From Paenibacillus lutimineralis (GTDB lineage: Bacteria; Bacillota; Bacilli; Paenibacillales; Paenibacillaceae), in NCBI RefSeq assembly GCF_003991425.1, contig NZ_CP034346.1:5455001-5519000 (forward strand): 64,000 nucleotides of DNA, read 5' to 3'. The stretch's first letter is position 1; the number at the start of each line of letters is the position of its first letter. The notes under the pieces are model-generated. The model was given only the letters and a program-made list of their open reading frames with translations. It searched no databases and was not told the origin of the DNA. Shown piece by piece: positions 8,941-17,290 of the stretch. The position numbers and the translations under genes are program-made.

Positions 8941-10391
8941 AGAGATGGGCGGTGTTTATGATGATCCGTATGCGCCTCATAGGCATGAGCCACACGCAGA
9001 ATTGTACTCTCATCAAATGCCTTGCCGATAATTTGCAGACCAACAGGCAAGCCATCTGCAAAGCCGCAAGGCACGCTCATGGCAGGCACCCCAGCCAAGC
9101 TCATCGGTATCGTCAAAATATCGTTGAGATACATCGTAAGCGGATCATCTACCTGGGAACCAAGCTGGAAAGCCGTCGTCGGAGCAGTAGGTCCGATAAT
9201 GACATCATATTTCTCAAAGGTCCGATCGAAGTCTTGTTTGATCAGCGTGCGTACCTTCTGTGCTTTTAAATAATAAGCATCATAATAACCGGAGCTAAGA
9301 GCATAAGTTCCAAGCATAATCCGCCGCTTCACTTCCGGTCCGAAGCCCTGGCTGCGCGAATCCAGATACAGATCCAGCAGATTGCCGCCTTGCTCCGCAC
9401 GTACTCCATAACGTACACCATCAAAACGCGACAGGTTGGATGACGCTTCTGAGGAAGCTAGCAAGTAGTAAGCAGCTACAGCATACTCTGTATGCGGCAA
9501 CGATACTTCCTCCCATTCTGCGCCGAGCCCTTCCAATACCCGCAGAGCTTCCAGCACTGCAGCCTTGACCTGAGGATCAATGCCATCCAGATATTCCTTA
9601 GGCACCGCAATTTTAAGCCCGGAGATCTCGCCTGACAATGCACTCACATAATCCGGAATATCCACATTCGCCGAAGTAGAATCCTTCGCATCATGCCCCG
9701 CAATAGCTTGCAGCACGTAAGCAGCGTCCTCGACATTCTTCGTAATAGGTCCGATCTGATCCAGAGAAGATGCGAATGCGACCAATCCGTACCGCGATAC
9801 GAGTCCATAAGTCGGCTTCAACCCAACTACTCCGCAATAGGATGCCGGTTGGCGAATCGAGCCACCTGTATCGGAACCGAGAGTGAAATAAGCTTCGCCC
9901 GCTGCAACTGCCGCAGCCGAGCCGCCACTGGAACCGCCAGGTACTCGAGTCAAATCCCATGGATTACGCACCGGATGGAAGCTTGAATTCTCATTCGAGC
10001 CGCCCATGGCGAACTCGTCCATATTCAGCTTGCCGATCGTCACAGTTTCAGCCTGCTTCAGCTTGGTTACAACCGTAGCATCATAGATCGGATTATAATT
10101 GGACAAAAATTGGCTGGCACAAGTCGTTCTTAGACCCTCTGTCACCATATTATCCTTAATTCCTGCCGGCAAACCGAATAGCAAGCCTTTGGCCTCATCG
10201 CTGCCAAGCTTGTTATCGAGGCGGGCCGCCTCAGCATGAGCCCCCTCTTCATTTAAAGTCAAATAAGCACCTACACGCTCATCATGCTCCTTAATTCTGG
10301 CGAACGCTTCCCCTACCAGATCCGTTACGGACAGCTCCTTCTTGCTGAGCTGATTATGTAGTTCCTGCAAGCGCAAATCTAATAACGTCAC
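8937..10391 (-). CDS. gatA: aspartyl/glutamyl-tRNA(Asn/Gln) amidotransferase subunit A
   Basis: Glutaminase subunit of GatCAB; releases ammonia from glutamine for transamidation by GatB. At 484 residues it is the normal length. The amidase-signature triad is visible: lysine in GIKDN (about residue 79), the [15 protein letters not shown] loop with the cis-serine, and the nucleophile serine in [16 protein letters not shown]. The GTG start at 10391 follows GGAAGGAGGAAG. It lies 63 bp after gatC. Confidence 0.97.
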   Translation of the reverse strand: MTLLDLRLQELHNQLSKKELSVTDLVGEAFARIKEHDERVGAYLTLNEEGAHAEAARLDNKLGSDEAKGLLFGLPAGIKDNMVTEGLRTTCASQFLSNYNPIYDATVVTKLKQAETVTIGKLNMDEFAMGGSNENSSFHPVRNPWDLTRVPGGSSGGSAAAVAAGEAYFTLGSDTGGSIRQPASYCGVVGLKPTYGLVSRYGLVAFASSLDQIGPITKNVEDAAYVLQAIAGHDAKDSTSANVDIPDYVSALSGEISGLKIAVPKEYLDGIDPQVKAAVLEALRVLEGLGAEWEEVSLPHTEYAVAAYYLLASSEASSNLSRFDGVRYGVRAEQGGNLLDLYLDSRSQGFGPEVKRRIMLGTYALSSGYYDAYYLKAQKVRTLIKQDFDRTFEKYDVIIGPTAPTTAFQLGSQVDDPLTMYLNDILTIPMSLAGVPAMSVPCGFADGLPVGLQIIGKAFDESTILRVAHAYEAHTDHHKHRPSL

Positions 10392-10454
10392 TCCATCTTC
10401 CTCCTTCCAAAATTTTCAGGACTAATACTTTTATTACGAGTTGAACTACCTCTT

Positions 10455-10742
10455 CTATTCCAATACGGCCGGAACTTTAAATTGTCCGTCTTCCTCGTCC
10501 GGTGCATTGCGGAATACTTGCTCCTGCGACAGGCTCTCATGAACCTGATCCTCCCGCATGACGTTGCTAAGCGGCAGAACATGCGTCGTCGGCTCCACAT
10601 TTTCCGTATCGAGTTCATTCAATTTCTCGGCATATTGTAAAATCGCATTCAATTGTCCAGTGAACATTTCCCGCTCTTCATCATTCAATTTCAGACGTGC
10701 CAGTTTTGCAACATGTTCCACGTCTTGTACCTGGATACCCAT
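10455..10742 (-). CDS. gatC: aspartyl/glutamyl-tRNA(Asn/Gln) amidotransferase subunit C
   Basis: Small 95-residue subunit that stabilises the GatA-GatB interface. The family pattern [16 protein letters not shown] near the N-terminus and the C-terminal [19 protein letters not shown] region are clear. The ATG at 10742 is chosen because GGGAGG lies 7 bp upstream. The longer frame (to 10796) overlaps the promoter and has no ribosome binding site. First gene of gatCAB. Confidence 0.95.
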   Translation of the reverse strand: MGIQVQDVEHVAKLARLKLNDEEREMFTGQLNAILQYAEKLNELDTENVEPTTHVLPLSNVMREDQVHESLSQEQVFRNAPDEEDGQFKVPAVLE

Positions 10743-10772
10743 AGTCGTCCTCCCTTTATTCGGATGAATAAA

Positions 10773-10801
10773 ATTATATTGTAGAATGAGGTGCAATTCA
10801 A
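10773..10801 (-). promoter_or_regulatory. predicted sigma-A promoter of gatCAB
   Basis: TTGAAT (10796-10801) and TATAAT (10773-10778), spacer 17 bp, 31 bp upstream of the gatC start. Confidence 0.7.
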
Positions 10802-10842
10802 TCCGTTAACGCGAAACCAAACAAAAGCCATCTACCCGTACA

Positions 10843-10876
10843 GAAAAAAAGAGTCCGCCCTACACAGGCCGACTCT
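10843..10876 (-). terminator. terminator after the 127-residue unknown gene
   Basis: AGAGTC and GGCC/GGGC arms form a hairpin with a short loop. On the minus strand it is followed by seven T. It insulates gatC from upstream transcription. Confidence 0.8.
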
Positions 10877-10896
10877 CTTATAGAGGTTGGACACAC

Positions 10897-11280
10897 TTAT
10901 ATCCAAGCTCGCAAATTCACTTGCTTAATAAACTCTGCCTGCGATAGAGGTTCCTTGGCGGATTCCTCCTGCTCTTCTACTTCTTCATTCTCGCCATTCA
11001 TAATATGCATGAACAGTTTCTCATTATAAGTAGCCAGAGCATAGTCGATCAGAGCTTCTCTCGTAGTCAACTCTACTTCTTGCTGGGTTAGCAGTTCTTC
11101 GGATTCGATATCGCTCGAAGGGACGAAGTAATTCCGTCCAGTCTTCGGAGACCGAACAAGATAATCAAAAGCATTGTCCGGATTACGGTCGTAAGCAATG
11201 ACGTAACCATATTCCCCAACAGGAAGATTCTGCTCAAAAGCATCGCCGACGATTACAATTCTCTCTCCCAAAGGCAGCAT
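10897..11280 (-). CDS. conserved hypothetical protein, 127 residues
   Basis: Not recognised. The N-terminal half (about residues 1-60) is beta-rich and reads like a small barrel or SH3-like domain (GERIVIVGD, GEYGYVIAYD). It continues with a helical part and an acidic glutamate-rich stretch (about 98-112) before LSQAEFIKQVNLRAWI. No signal peptide or membrane segment, so probably cytosolic. It stands between gatC and the mgtC-like gene with its own terminator. The leader carries a fragment of the palindromic element. Confidence 0.6.
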   Translation of the reverse strand: MLPLGERIVIVGDAFEQNLPVGEYGYVIAYDRNPDNAFDYLVRSPKTGRNYFVPSSDIESEELLTQQEVELTTREALIDYALATYNEKLFMHIMNGENEEVEEQEESAKEPLSQAEFIKQVNLRAWI

Positions 11281-11311
11281 CGTCTTACCTCCCTGATATA
11301 TACTTAGAAAT

Positions 11312-11332
11312 ATTTTTGAACACGCAATATAA
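11312..11332 (+). repeat. end fragment of the palindromic element in a 5' leader
   Basis: TTTTTGAACACGCAATATAA matches the right end and flank of the element (CTTTTTGAACACGCACTTATA). The rest is missing. Confidence 0.45.
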
Positions 11333-11416
11333 GCGGGCTCTCCTTACTTTTATATAATCCTACTAAAAAACAAAGAGAAGGGCAAGATATCTCTATGATG
11401 AACTATTATCTCACGA

Positions 11417-12082
11417 CTACTCCCCGATCTTCATTTTCTTGACAACGCTCTCTTCTTCCATAAATGACAATAACTTCTCAATATCCGAACCTGCTTTGAA
11501 TTGCACGGTGAGACGCAGAACCATCTCCTTATCCTTACGTTCTGCTTCAAAGCCGATAATCGTAATATGCCGCTTAGACAACCTATCCATGAATCCAGGA
11601 ATAATCTCTTCATCATTATCAATCGTAACCAGCAGCTTCTCTGTCTTGGGAGATGCTAGCCAGTTGAAGCGGCCATGCAGTACGAGCTGCCCGATCACGA
11701 TAATGATCATAACCCCGATTCCGATAAAATACATCCCTGCACCAACCGCCATGCCAATGCCTGCTGTTGCCCATATCCCTGCGGCCGTTGTAAGTCCGCG
11801 AACGGTATTCTTCTGCATGAAGATCATCCCAGCACCGAGAAAGCCAACACCGCTAACCACACCTGCGGCCACCCTCGATGGGTCCAAAGACAGATTACTC
11901 CAGCCAATCTGGTCCTGAAATCCATACTTGGACACAATAATCATCAATGCCGCACCAACCGAGACGACAAAATGGGTACGAACCCCGGCTTCCTTCATGC
12001 GGTTCTTGCGTTCAAGACCGATCGTTACACCGCAGAGCCCAGCGATCAGAACCCGCAACAGCAGTTCGAAATCCATATTCAT
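11417..12082 (-). CDS. MgtC/SapB family membrane protein
   Basis: About 221 residues with four to five N-terminal membrane helices (about 5-145) and a C-terminal soluble domain resembling an ACT fold (about 150-220). Signature elements are GLCGVTIGLERKNRMKEAGVR near residue 15, then TTAAGIWATAGIGMAVG. MgtC-type proteins influence magnesium adaptation and virulence in some bacteria; the molecular activity here is unknown. The start is ATG 12082 or ATG 12076, both after GGAAGGTGA. The upstream GTG at 12109 is less likely. I see no M-box-like leader in the 165 bp upstream. Confidence 0.8.
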   Translation of the reverse strand: MNMDFELLLRVLIAGLCGVTIGLERKNRMKEAGVRTHFVVSVGAALMIIVSKYGFQDQIGWSNLSLDPSRVAAGVVSGVGFLGAGMIFMQKNTVRGLTTAAGIWATAGIGMAVGAGMYFIGIGVMIIIVIGQLVLHGRFNWLASPKTEKLLVTIDNDEEIIPGFMDRLSKRHITIIGFEAERKDKEMVLRLTVQFKAGSDIEKLLSFMEEESVVKKMKIGE

Positions 12083-12177
12083 ATGCTCACCTTCCTGCTG
12101 ACAAATCACAACTATCTGGAATTACAAGTATAACAAAGTCAGGGAGCGTTGTGGAGACTATATGGAAAACAAAGGAA

Positions 12178-12230
12178 TATAGGGTATCTATCCAGCCATT
12201 TGAAAAGCTTGCCGGAATAGATACCCTATT
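12178..12230. terminator. hairpin after the sigY operon
   Basis: TAGGGTATCTAT pairs with ATAGATACCCTA over a 25-bp loop, 18 bp beyond the yxlG stop. The T-run is weak on the minus strand. Confidence 0.55.
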
Positions 12231-12247
12231 AGATCAATGACGGATAT

Positions 12248-13027
12248 TTAAGGCTGATCCTGAATAGCCTGATTGCGCATAATATAAGATGCTCCCATAA
12301 CACATAACAGAACAGCAAGCACAGTTAACAGCAGCGGTCCAACAAGATTCACACTGCCGATTCCGCTAAGCAGACTCATCGCATCTACCGCCAACCTGGC
12401 CGGACTCCAGCTGAACCAAGAAGGGAGCAGACTATGGGTCATAGTTAACACCACCAGGAGCAGGATTGAAGCGAGCGCAGCCGCTCCCCCCTTCAACACT
12501 GTGCTAAATAGTAAAATAATCGAGGCCGCCAGCAAAATCCAGCATAAATAGATCGCCCCAGCTTGAAGGGTCGTCTGCCATGCTAAGCTGCCCAGCATAA
12601 TACTGCTATAATACCATGCCGCCAAATAACTGAGCGAATACGAGACTGCGATAAGTGTTATATGTCCTAGCCACTTCGCAACAATGAACTGTGTAGGGCT
12701 TACTCTTCGAACCAATATCAAGGCTGCTGTTCCTGAGTACCGTTCCCCAGCAACCAAATTCATACCGGCAATCACGACTAGAAGAATACCGATTGTATTA
12801 TATTGATTCAACACCTGAGCCATGACTTCAGGTGCGCTAGGTACAGCAAGGGTACTTGCTAGTTCAGCGGGTATATCACCAGAAGCGGCTAGCAATTCAG
12901 GCAGATAGTACATCATAACCGGCTGCATGACACCAAGCAATATAAAAACGACGGGAACCCACAGCAATTTATAGCTCCGGCTCATCTCCAGCATTTCCTT
13001 GCCATATAGCAACAGTGTATTCCTCAT
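12248..13027 (-). CDS. yxlG: ABC-2 type transporter permease, YxlG-like
   Basis: A 259-residue membrane protein with six predicted helices, the permease partner of YxlF. The first helix follows a short cytosolic N-terminus (FILLGVMQPVMMYYLPE region). A long extracytoplasmic loop precedes helix 2, and the ERYSGTAALILVRRVSPTQF coupling stretch is at about residues 95-114. It overlaps yxlF by 4 bp (ATGA), so expression is coupled. Last gene of the sigY operon here. The exported substrate is unknown. In B. subtilis the operon is linked to sigma-Y control. Confidence 0.85.
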   Translation of the reverse strand: MRNTLLLYGKEMLEMSRSYKLLWVPVVFILLGVMQPVMMYYLPELLAASGDIPAELASTLAVPSAPEVMAQVLNQYNTIGILLVVIAGMNLVAGERYSGTAALILVRRVSPTQFIVAKWLGHITLIAVSYSLSYLAAWYYSSIMLGSLAWQTTLQAGAIYLCWILLAASIILLFSTVLKGGAAALASILLLVVLTMTHSLLPSWFSWSPARLAVDAMSLLSGIGSVNLVGPLLLTVLAVLLCVMGASYIMRNQAIQDQP

Positions 13028-13953
13028 GACTGAACCACCTTCATAAACATTTTCTCCAGTGAGGATGAACCTGCCTCGAAGCGCTGCAAAGGGATATGGC
13101 GCTCCGCCGCTTCGGATAAGATGACCGCTCTGGCCTCCTTCATATTGCTGACCGTAATTGTCGCAGCGCCACCCTGCTGCTCATATTCCAACACAAATGA
13201 ACGATCCTGCAGCGATCTCAACCAATCAGCAGCACGCTGACTGCTATGATGTTCAAGCTGCAAATTCAATACCGGCAAGCTGTACTTGGCGAGCAGGTCG
13301 GACAATTCACCATTCTCAACAATCTCGCCCTCTCTCATCATCATTACGCGATCACAGACTTCCTCAGCATCATGAAGCACATGCGTAGATAAGAGGATCG
13401 TCGTCTCCCCCTTCAATTCCTGCAGCAACTCCATGACCTCTCTTCGTCCAACCGGATCAAGTGCCGAGACTGGCTCGTCGAGCAGCAGCAGATCCGGGTG
13501 ATGGACAAGCGCTTGTGCCAGACCAAGGCGCTGCTTCATTCCGCCAGAGTAACCGGAGATCCGACGACGAGCTGCTGATTTTAAGCCTACTCGCTCCAGG
13601 ACAGCCTCCGCCTCGCTTCTTGCCTCCTGTTTGCTCATTCCGCTAAGTCTTGCTGCATAGACGACGAACTCCATACCGCTCATCCATTTATAGAAGGACG
13701 GATGCTGCGGCAAGTATCCGATCTGACTATGATTATTGGATAGACGTCCTTTACTCTGATCCCGGCCTGACCTCGTAATTGTTCCACTGCTTGGGGTGAG
13801 CAGTCCCGCCAGCATCCGCAAAGTTGTTGTCTTGCCTGCTCCATTGGGACCAAGCAGTGCTGTACAACTTCCCTTCTCTAGCGCAAAGGATATTCCCTTC
13901 ACTGTAGTGCGTTCTCCGAACTTTCTCGTTAACTGATTAACTTGTATGATCAT
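13024..13953 (-). CDS. yxlF: ABC transporter ATP-binding protein, YxlF-like
   Basis: A 309-residue ATPase subunit. Walker A GPNGAGKTT (about residues 36-44), signature YSGGMKQRLGLAQAL (about 136-150) and Walker B LLLLDEPVSALDP (about 155-167) are intact. The C-terminal about 90 residues form the extra domain typical of drug/antibiotic-export ABC ATPases. Overlaps yxlE and yxlG by 4 bp on either side. Energises the YxlG permease. Confidence 0.9.
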   Translation of the reverse strand: MIIQVNQLTRKFGERTTVKGISFALEKGSCTALLGPNGAGKTTTLRMLAGLLTPSSGTITRSGRDQSKGRLSNNHSQIGYLPQHPSFYKWMSGMEFVVYAARLSGMSKQEARSEAEAVLERVGLKSAARRRISGYSGGMKQRLGLAQALVHHPDLLLLDEPVSALDPVGRREVMELLQELKGETTILLSTHVLHDAEEVCDRVMMMREGEIVENGELSDLLAKYSLPVLNLQLEHHSSQRAADWLRSLQDRSFVLEYEQQGGAATITVSNMKEARAVILSEAAERHIPLQRFEAGSSSLEKMFMKVVQS

Positions 13954-14150
13954 GCCCCATCATCCTTTCTGCCAGCGACGAAATAGACGATGCTGCCGAT
14001 GATATTTCCAAATAGAATAATGACGACCCACAGCAACTTCGTGCCTCGGACCGTCTCCGCCTCCGCCTTGGCCAGCGATACGAGCGCAATGACGACCAGT
14101 ATCAATTGCAGTAAAATAACAGGGGCGATTATTTGCCACTGAATATCCAT
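13950..14150 (-). CDS. yxlE: YxlE-like membrane protein, phospholipase D N-terminal-like
   Basis: A 66-residue protein with two membrane helices (about 8-28 and 40-58) and the family pattern LLWVVIILFGNIIGSIVYF, ending in a short basic tail. YxlD and YxlE act together with YxlC as negative regulators of sigma-Y in B. subtilis. The ATG follows GAGGGG. It overlaps yxlF by 4 bp. Confidence 0.85.
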   Translation of the reverse strand: MDIQWQIIAPVILLQLILVVIALVSLAKAEAETVRGTKLLWVVIILFGNIIGSIVYFVAGRKDDGA

Positions 14151-14178
14151 CTAGATCCCCTCACTTCTTCATCCATAT

Positions 14179-14391
14179 TTATTTTCTGGACTTCTTCTTT
14201 CTCCGGCTATACAACCATACGACGATCAAATAGACCACGGAGGGAAGCGGGAAACTTGTAAGGCCCCAAAGTCCCCATAGCCAGGCCCTTCCGCCCCTTC
14301 TGCGCGCATCCAGGAACATGTAAATTCCTTGGGTTAACAAAGTCAATCCGATCAGCAACCAGGCCCAAAGCGGCAAACTGTCAGTTTTCAT
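14179..14391 (-). CDS. yxlD: YxlD-like small membrane protein
   Basis: A 70-residue protein with two membrane segments (about 8-28 and 40-60) and a strongly basic C-terminus (SRRKKKSRK). Position and size match YxlD, part of the negative control of sigma-Y in B. subtilis. Its ATG overlaps the yxlC stop (ATGA), 28 bp separate it from yxlE. Confidence 0.8.
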   Translation of the reverse strand: MKTDSLPLWAWLLIGLTLLTQGIYMFLDARRRGGRAWLWGLWGLTSFPLPSVVYLIVVWLYSRRKKKSRK

Positions 14392-14726
14392 TGCCGCCCC
14401 TCCCTCCAGAGCTTAGGCATGGTCCACACGATGACACCAAGCCCGATAACAGTGGTCATCACCTGAAGCATGATGAATAGCTGCGGCTCGCGATATAAGA
14501 ACCAGCCTCCGCCAAGAGTCAGCATAAGGGCGACGATGACAAACAGGACTGTCTCCCACTGTTTCCAACGCCTGCGCTCTCTTCGCTTTTCGTGGACGAT
14601 ACCCATCCAGGCCTCAGGAGTAAAGTTTTGATTCGGCGATACAACTTGATCAATTTTCCTTAAATCTTCAAGCAGACCGGTAAGCAGTTGATCTTCATCC
14701 TTATCGGATATACGATTATGTCCCAT
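14388..14726 (-). CDS. yxlC: YxlC-like anti-sigma-Y factor
   Basis: A 112-residue protein: a soluble N-terminal part (about 1-55) able to bind the sigma factor, then two membrane helices (about 60-80 and 85-105). The start ATG 14726 sits nine bases after AAAGGAG and overlaps the sigY end by 11 bp, implying coupled translation. A longer frame to 14762 lies wholly inside sigY and is rejected. Assignment as anti-sigma rests on position, topology and the B. subtilis operon. Confidence 0.82.
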   Translation of the reverse strand: MGHNRISDKDEDQLLTGLLEDLRKIDQVVSPNQNFTPEAWMGIVHEKRRERRRWKQWETVLFVIVALMLTLGGGWFLYREPQLFIMLQVMTTVIGLGVIVWTMPKLWREGRQ

Positions 14727-15246
14727 TGTTTTTAAGCTCCTTTCGCAGCGCGCTAAGTCCATAGGAAACGCGGGATTTGACCGTTCCGGGAGAAACTTTC
14801 AATATATCTCCAATCTCGTCATAACTGTATCCGTAGTAATGCTTAAGCAAAATGGCAATTCGCTGCTCTGAAGGCAGCCTAGACAACAGCTCCAGTGCTT
14901 CCGACCATTCTTCATGAACATGTGAAAATTGCCATTGCAAGGAACGTGCCTCGCCTTCCTTCTTCAGCCATTGCCTTTCCGTCTTCCTGCGCCGGGTTCG
15001 GTCTATGAATAGACGCGTAGCAATCGTGATCAGCCAGGAGGAGAAGGATGAGCTGCCATCATAATACTCGAGCTTCTCTATACACCGCAGCATCGTATCC
15101 TGCGTTAAATCCTCAGCCAGCTTCGTGTCCATCGTGACTTTCACCAAATATTTAAATACGAAGGAATAGTGCTCATGAATGAGCGAAGCCAGGGCTGCAT
15201 CATCCCCGTTTTGCGCCTCAATTATCCGTTCCTTCATCAGATCCAT
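14716..15246 (-). CDS. sigY: ECF RNA polymerase sigma factor SigY
   Basis: A 176-residue ECF sigma factor with sigma-2 (about 10-80, with AEDLTQDTMLRCIEKL for region 2.2 and SWLITIATRLFIDRTRRRK for 2.4) and sigma-4 (about 115-170, with YYGYSYDEIGDILKVSPGTVKSR helix-turn-helix). The full downstream set yxlCDEFG supports the SigY identity. An ECF-type promoter directly upstream suggests autoregulation. ATG at 15246 follows AAAGGGGTG; a second ATG three codons on is possible. Confidence 0.9.
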   Translation of the reverse strand: MDLMKERIIEAQNGDDAALASLIHEHYSFVFKYLVKVTMDTKLAEDLTQDTMLRCIEKLEYYDGSSSFSSWLITIATRLFIDRTRRRKTERQWLKKEGEARSLQWQFSHVHEEWSEALELLSRLPSEQRIAILLKHYYGYSYDEIGDILKVSPGTVKSRVSYGLSALRKELKNNGT

Positions 15247-15283
15247 CCAAGCACCCCTTTTGTTTTACCGGTAAACATCTATA

Positions 15284-15310
15284 TTACGATCTACTATTCG
15301 ATTCCGTTCA
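15284..15310 (-). promoter_or_regulatory. ECF-type promoter of sigY, probably autoregulated
   Basis: TGAAC (15306-15310) and CGTAA (15284-15288) on the minus strand with a 17-bp spacer. This resembles the TGAAC...CGTC pattern known for SigY autoregulation in B. subtilis. It lies 38 bp upstream of the sigY start. Confidence 0.6.
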
Positions 15311-15571
15311 ATCCACAGAAAAATTATTTTATTCCTCTTAATCTCTTGATGGAGATACGCTACAACAATCAATATTGATTAAATAACTGCAAAATGTAGG
15401 AATTTCAAGTCAATTATATCCCACTCGATAATAACCAGACGAAAAAAAGACACGCTTCGGAATATCAGCCACCCTCGCTTCTATTCCAACATGTCCAGTT
15501 TGTCTTAACCATTATAATATTTCTACTGAGTCATCCCGTGCTCACTCTAAATTGAATCTAACGAATTGATC
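15311..15571. other. spacer upstream of sigY with no clear gene
   Basis: AT-rich sequence between the sigY promoter and the small ORF at 15572. The only structure I see is a weak GGAATA/TATTCC stem near 15460-15489 (minus strand) followed 10 bases later by seven T. This may terminate the small ORF's transcript. Confidence 0.35.
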
Positions 15572-15784
15572 TCAATACCTGCTCCTCCGAAGCTCACAAA
15601 GCTTCTCATGCCAAGGTTGCCGAATTGTACCGGAACGGAGTACAAGCCGATCCCATAGGAGCAGCCGTTCTTTATCATGTATGTAATTGTTTGAATCTTC
15701 TGGACTTCGGCTCTCCCTCTTATGCTCCTGTGAATATGCCAAAGACTGACTCGCATCTATAATATGCGACAATCGGCTTTTCAT
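15572..15784 (-). CDS. small hypothetical protein, 70 residues
   Basis: Not recognised. It is charged, rich in Arg, Ser and Glu, with no membrane segment. The case for a real gene is the near-perfect ribosome binding site AAAGGAGG eight bases before the ATG. A rival frame covers 15547-15756 without such a site, and codon use does not clearly decide. Upstream lies a GAACG-ATC-CGTTC inverted repeat (about 15812-15824) that could be an operator, then palindromic element F. Confidence 0.45.
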   Translation of the reverse strand: MKSRLSHIIDASQSLAYSQEHKRESRSPEDSNNYIHDKERLLLWDRLVLRSGTIRQPWHEKLCELRRSRY

Positions 15785-15854
15785 TGATCTGCCTCCTTTT
15801 ACCTCTCGAACGATCCGTTCAATGTATTTCAGAAGCTAAAAAAAACCGCTATAG

Positions 15855-15916
15855 ATGTTGTTCAAAAAGTCCGCTTGTAATCATGAAGTAAAACCGACCT
15901 TTTTGAACACGCATAA
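15855..15916 (+). repeat. palindromic element, minimal copy F
   Basis: GTTCAAAAAGTCCGCTTG, then TAATCATGAAGTAAAACCG, then CTTTTTGAACACGCATA. Only about 60 bp: left end joined to right end with nearly all of the core deleted. Confidence 0.8.
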
Positions 15917-15917
15917 A

Positions 15918-15965
15918 AAAACAAAAAAAAGAACGCAAACCGGGAATACTCCTCAGCTTGCGTGC
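15918..15965 (-). terminator. terminator of the MBL/thioredoxin/DedA group
   Basis: AACGCAA pairs with TTGCGTG. The minus strand continues with a long T-rich run (TTCTTTTTTTTG). It lies about 127 bp beyond the MBL gene stop. Confidence 0.7.
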
Positions 15966-16091
15966 TTCGCAAAAGTTACAAATATTTAATGACTATATTC
16001 TAGCAAGTGAATACACTTTTGTCCAGTATCTTTGTACTTTTTGTGTACAAATTTGTTGCAAATTTGCTGGTTGAGTCACTCATTACCCAGA

Positions 16092-16718
16092 TTATGTCAA
16101 ATATGGATTGTCTACGCGTTCATAACCGATCGTCGTCTTAGGTCCATGCCCCGGATAGACGATCACATCATCTGCAAATTGGAACAGCTTACCACGGATT
16201 GAATTATATAAATCGACTTCTCTACCACCAGGCAAATCAGTCCTTCCTACACCCATACGGAAGAGCACATCGCCTGAAAATAAGTCTTTACCGCACAAGA
16301 AACTTACGCTGCCCGGCGAATGTCCTGGCGTATGGTATACCGTGAATTCATGTCCGATCAGATGTAACTTCTGTCCTTCCGCAAGTTCATATTCGGCTGG
16401 CTCAAGTGCTATCGGACCGCCGATCTGCGGCCACATTAGTGAACCGTTTAGCTTAGGCGTCGTCAGCCAATCGCTCTCAAGTGCGTGCAAATAAACCGGG
16501 CACTTCTTCAGCTTGCGAATCTCATCTACTCCACCAATATGATCGAAATGGGCATGTGTCAGCAGTATTGCTTCAATCTCCAGTCCTTCGATCCTGCGCA
16601 AGAGTGGGCCAGAATTCATGCCTGGATCGATGATGATGGCCCTTTTCTCATCTTCTCCCCGCAATAAATAAGCATTTGTCTGCAATGGTCCCAGGGAGAA
16701 TGTCTCTATTCTCAACAT
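16092..16718 (-). CDS. MBL-fold metallo-hydrolase, glyoxalase II-like
   Basis: A 208-residue beta-lactamase-fold hydrolase of the YqgX/glyoxalase-II-like type, probably a thioester hydrolase. Metal ligands are visible: HAHFDH motif (about residues 56-61), HTPGHS (about 129-134), D in SGDVLF (about 149) and the final histidine in VYPGHGP. The gene starts 5 bp after the thioredoxin-like gene and has only a weak ribosome binding site, so translation may be coupled. Terminator at 15918-15965. Confidence 0.85.
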   Translation of the reverse strand: MLRIETFSLGPLQTNAYLLRGEDEKRAIIIDPGMNSGPLLRRIEGLEIEAILLTHAHFDHIGGVDEIRKLKKCPVYLHALESDWLTTPKLNGSLMWPQIGGPIALEPAEYELAEGQKLHLIGHEFTVYHTPGHSPGSVSFLCGKDLFSGDVLFRMGVGRTDLPGGREVDLYNSIRGKLFQFADDVIVYPGHGPKTTIGYERVDNPYLT

Positions 16719-16723
16719 ATGAT

Positions 16724-17290
16724 TTAAAACCCGGAGATGAGTGCGCGCAGTTCGGATACGACCGTCGCATTCACTCCGCCCCCTTCCTTATATTTATCAG
16801 TCATCTGCTGTCTCACTACACTGATCTTGTCTTGATAATCAAGTGCTTCCCGGTCCGGGTTCTCCTGCTTGAACTGAATCATTAGTGCCTGCACATGCTG
16901 TGGACGTGGTCCCCAACTGCCAAGTACATGTCCGCCCGTGTCCGTAAAAATAATAATCGGAACGGAACGTCCCCCCAACGTCAGGAAATGATCCATCGTA
17001 TCCTCATGCTGTTCAAGGATGAGTACTTCCGTCTCCAGACCGGATTCCTCCAATGCACGGAATACCACTGGCACACTACGGACAACATCGCCGCACCAAT
17101 CAGCCGCAAGGACCAATATACGCAAGTCATCGCGATAATTCAAACTTTTGAAAAACGCGCGATCCTCTTCATTTATCCAGTTAAAGGCTTCATATCCTGC
17201 TGCGAATTCCTCTTTATTCTTCTGCATCCCCTCCATAAACTGCCGGGGGGTAATTCCTTGTCCGAACTTATGTGCCAGATTGATACTCAC
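16724..17290 (-). CDS. thioredoxin-fold family protein
   Basis: A 188-residue cytosolic protein of the Firmicute thioredoxin-like family. The active-site region reads ILVLAADWCGDVVRS (about residues 59-73), so a single cysteine (CGDV) replaces the CxxC of thioredoxin. The start is GTG at 17290, six bases after AAAGGAGATG. It overlaps the dedA stop as GTGA, so the two are coupled. The first cysteine could still act as a monothiol; substrate unknown. Confidence 0.75.
   Translation of the reverse strand: MSINLAHKFGQGITPRQFMEGMQKNKEEFAAGYEAFNWINEEDRAFFKSLNYRDDLRILVLAADWCGDVVRSVPVVFRALEESGLETEVLILEQHEDTMDHFLTLGGRSVPIIIFTDTGGHVLGSWGPRPQHVQALMIQFKQENPDREALDYQDKISVVRQQMTDKYKEGGGVNATVVSELRALISGF

Noticed and set aside
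12083..12247. Magnesium M-box before the MgtC-family gene
   Set aside because: The region is 165 bp, most of it taken by the sigY operon terminator; no M-box-like structure.
15808..15826. LexA box upstream of the 70-residue ORF
   Set aside because: Half-sites match but the spacing is five instead of four bases.
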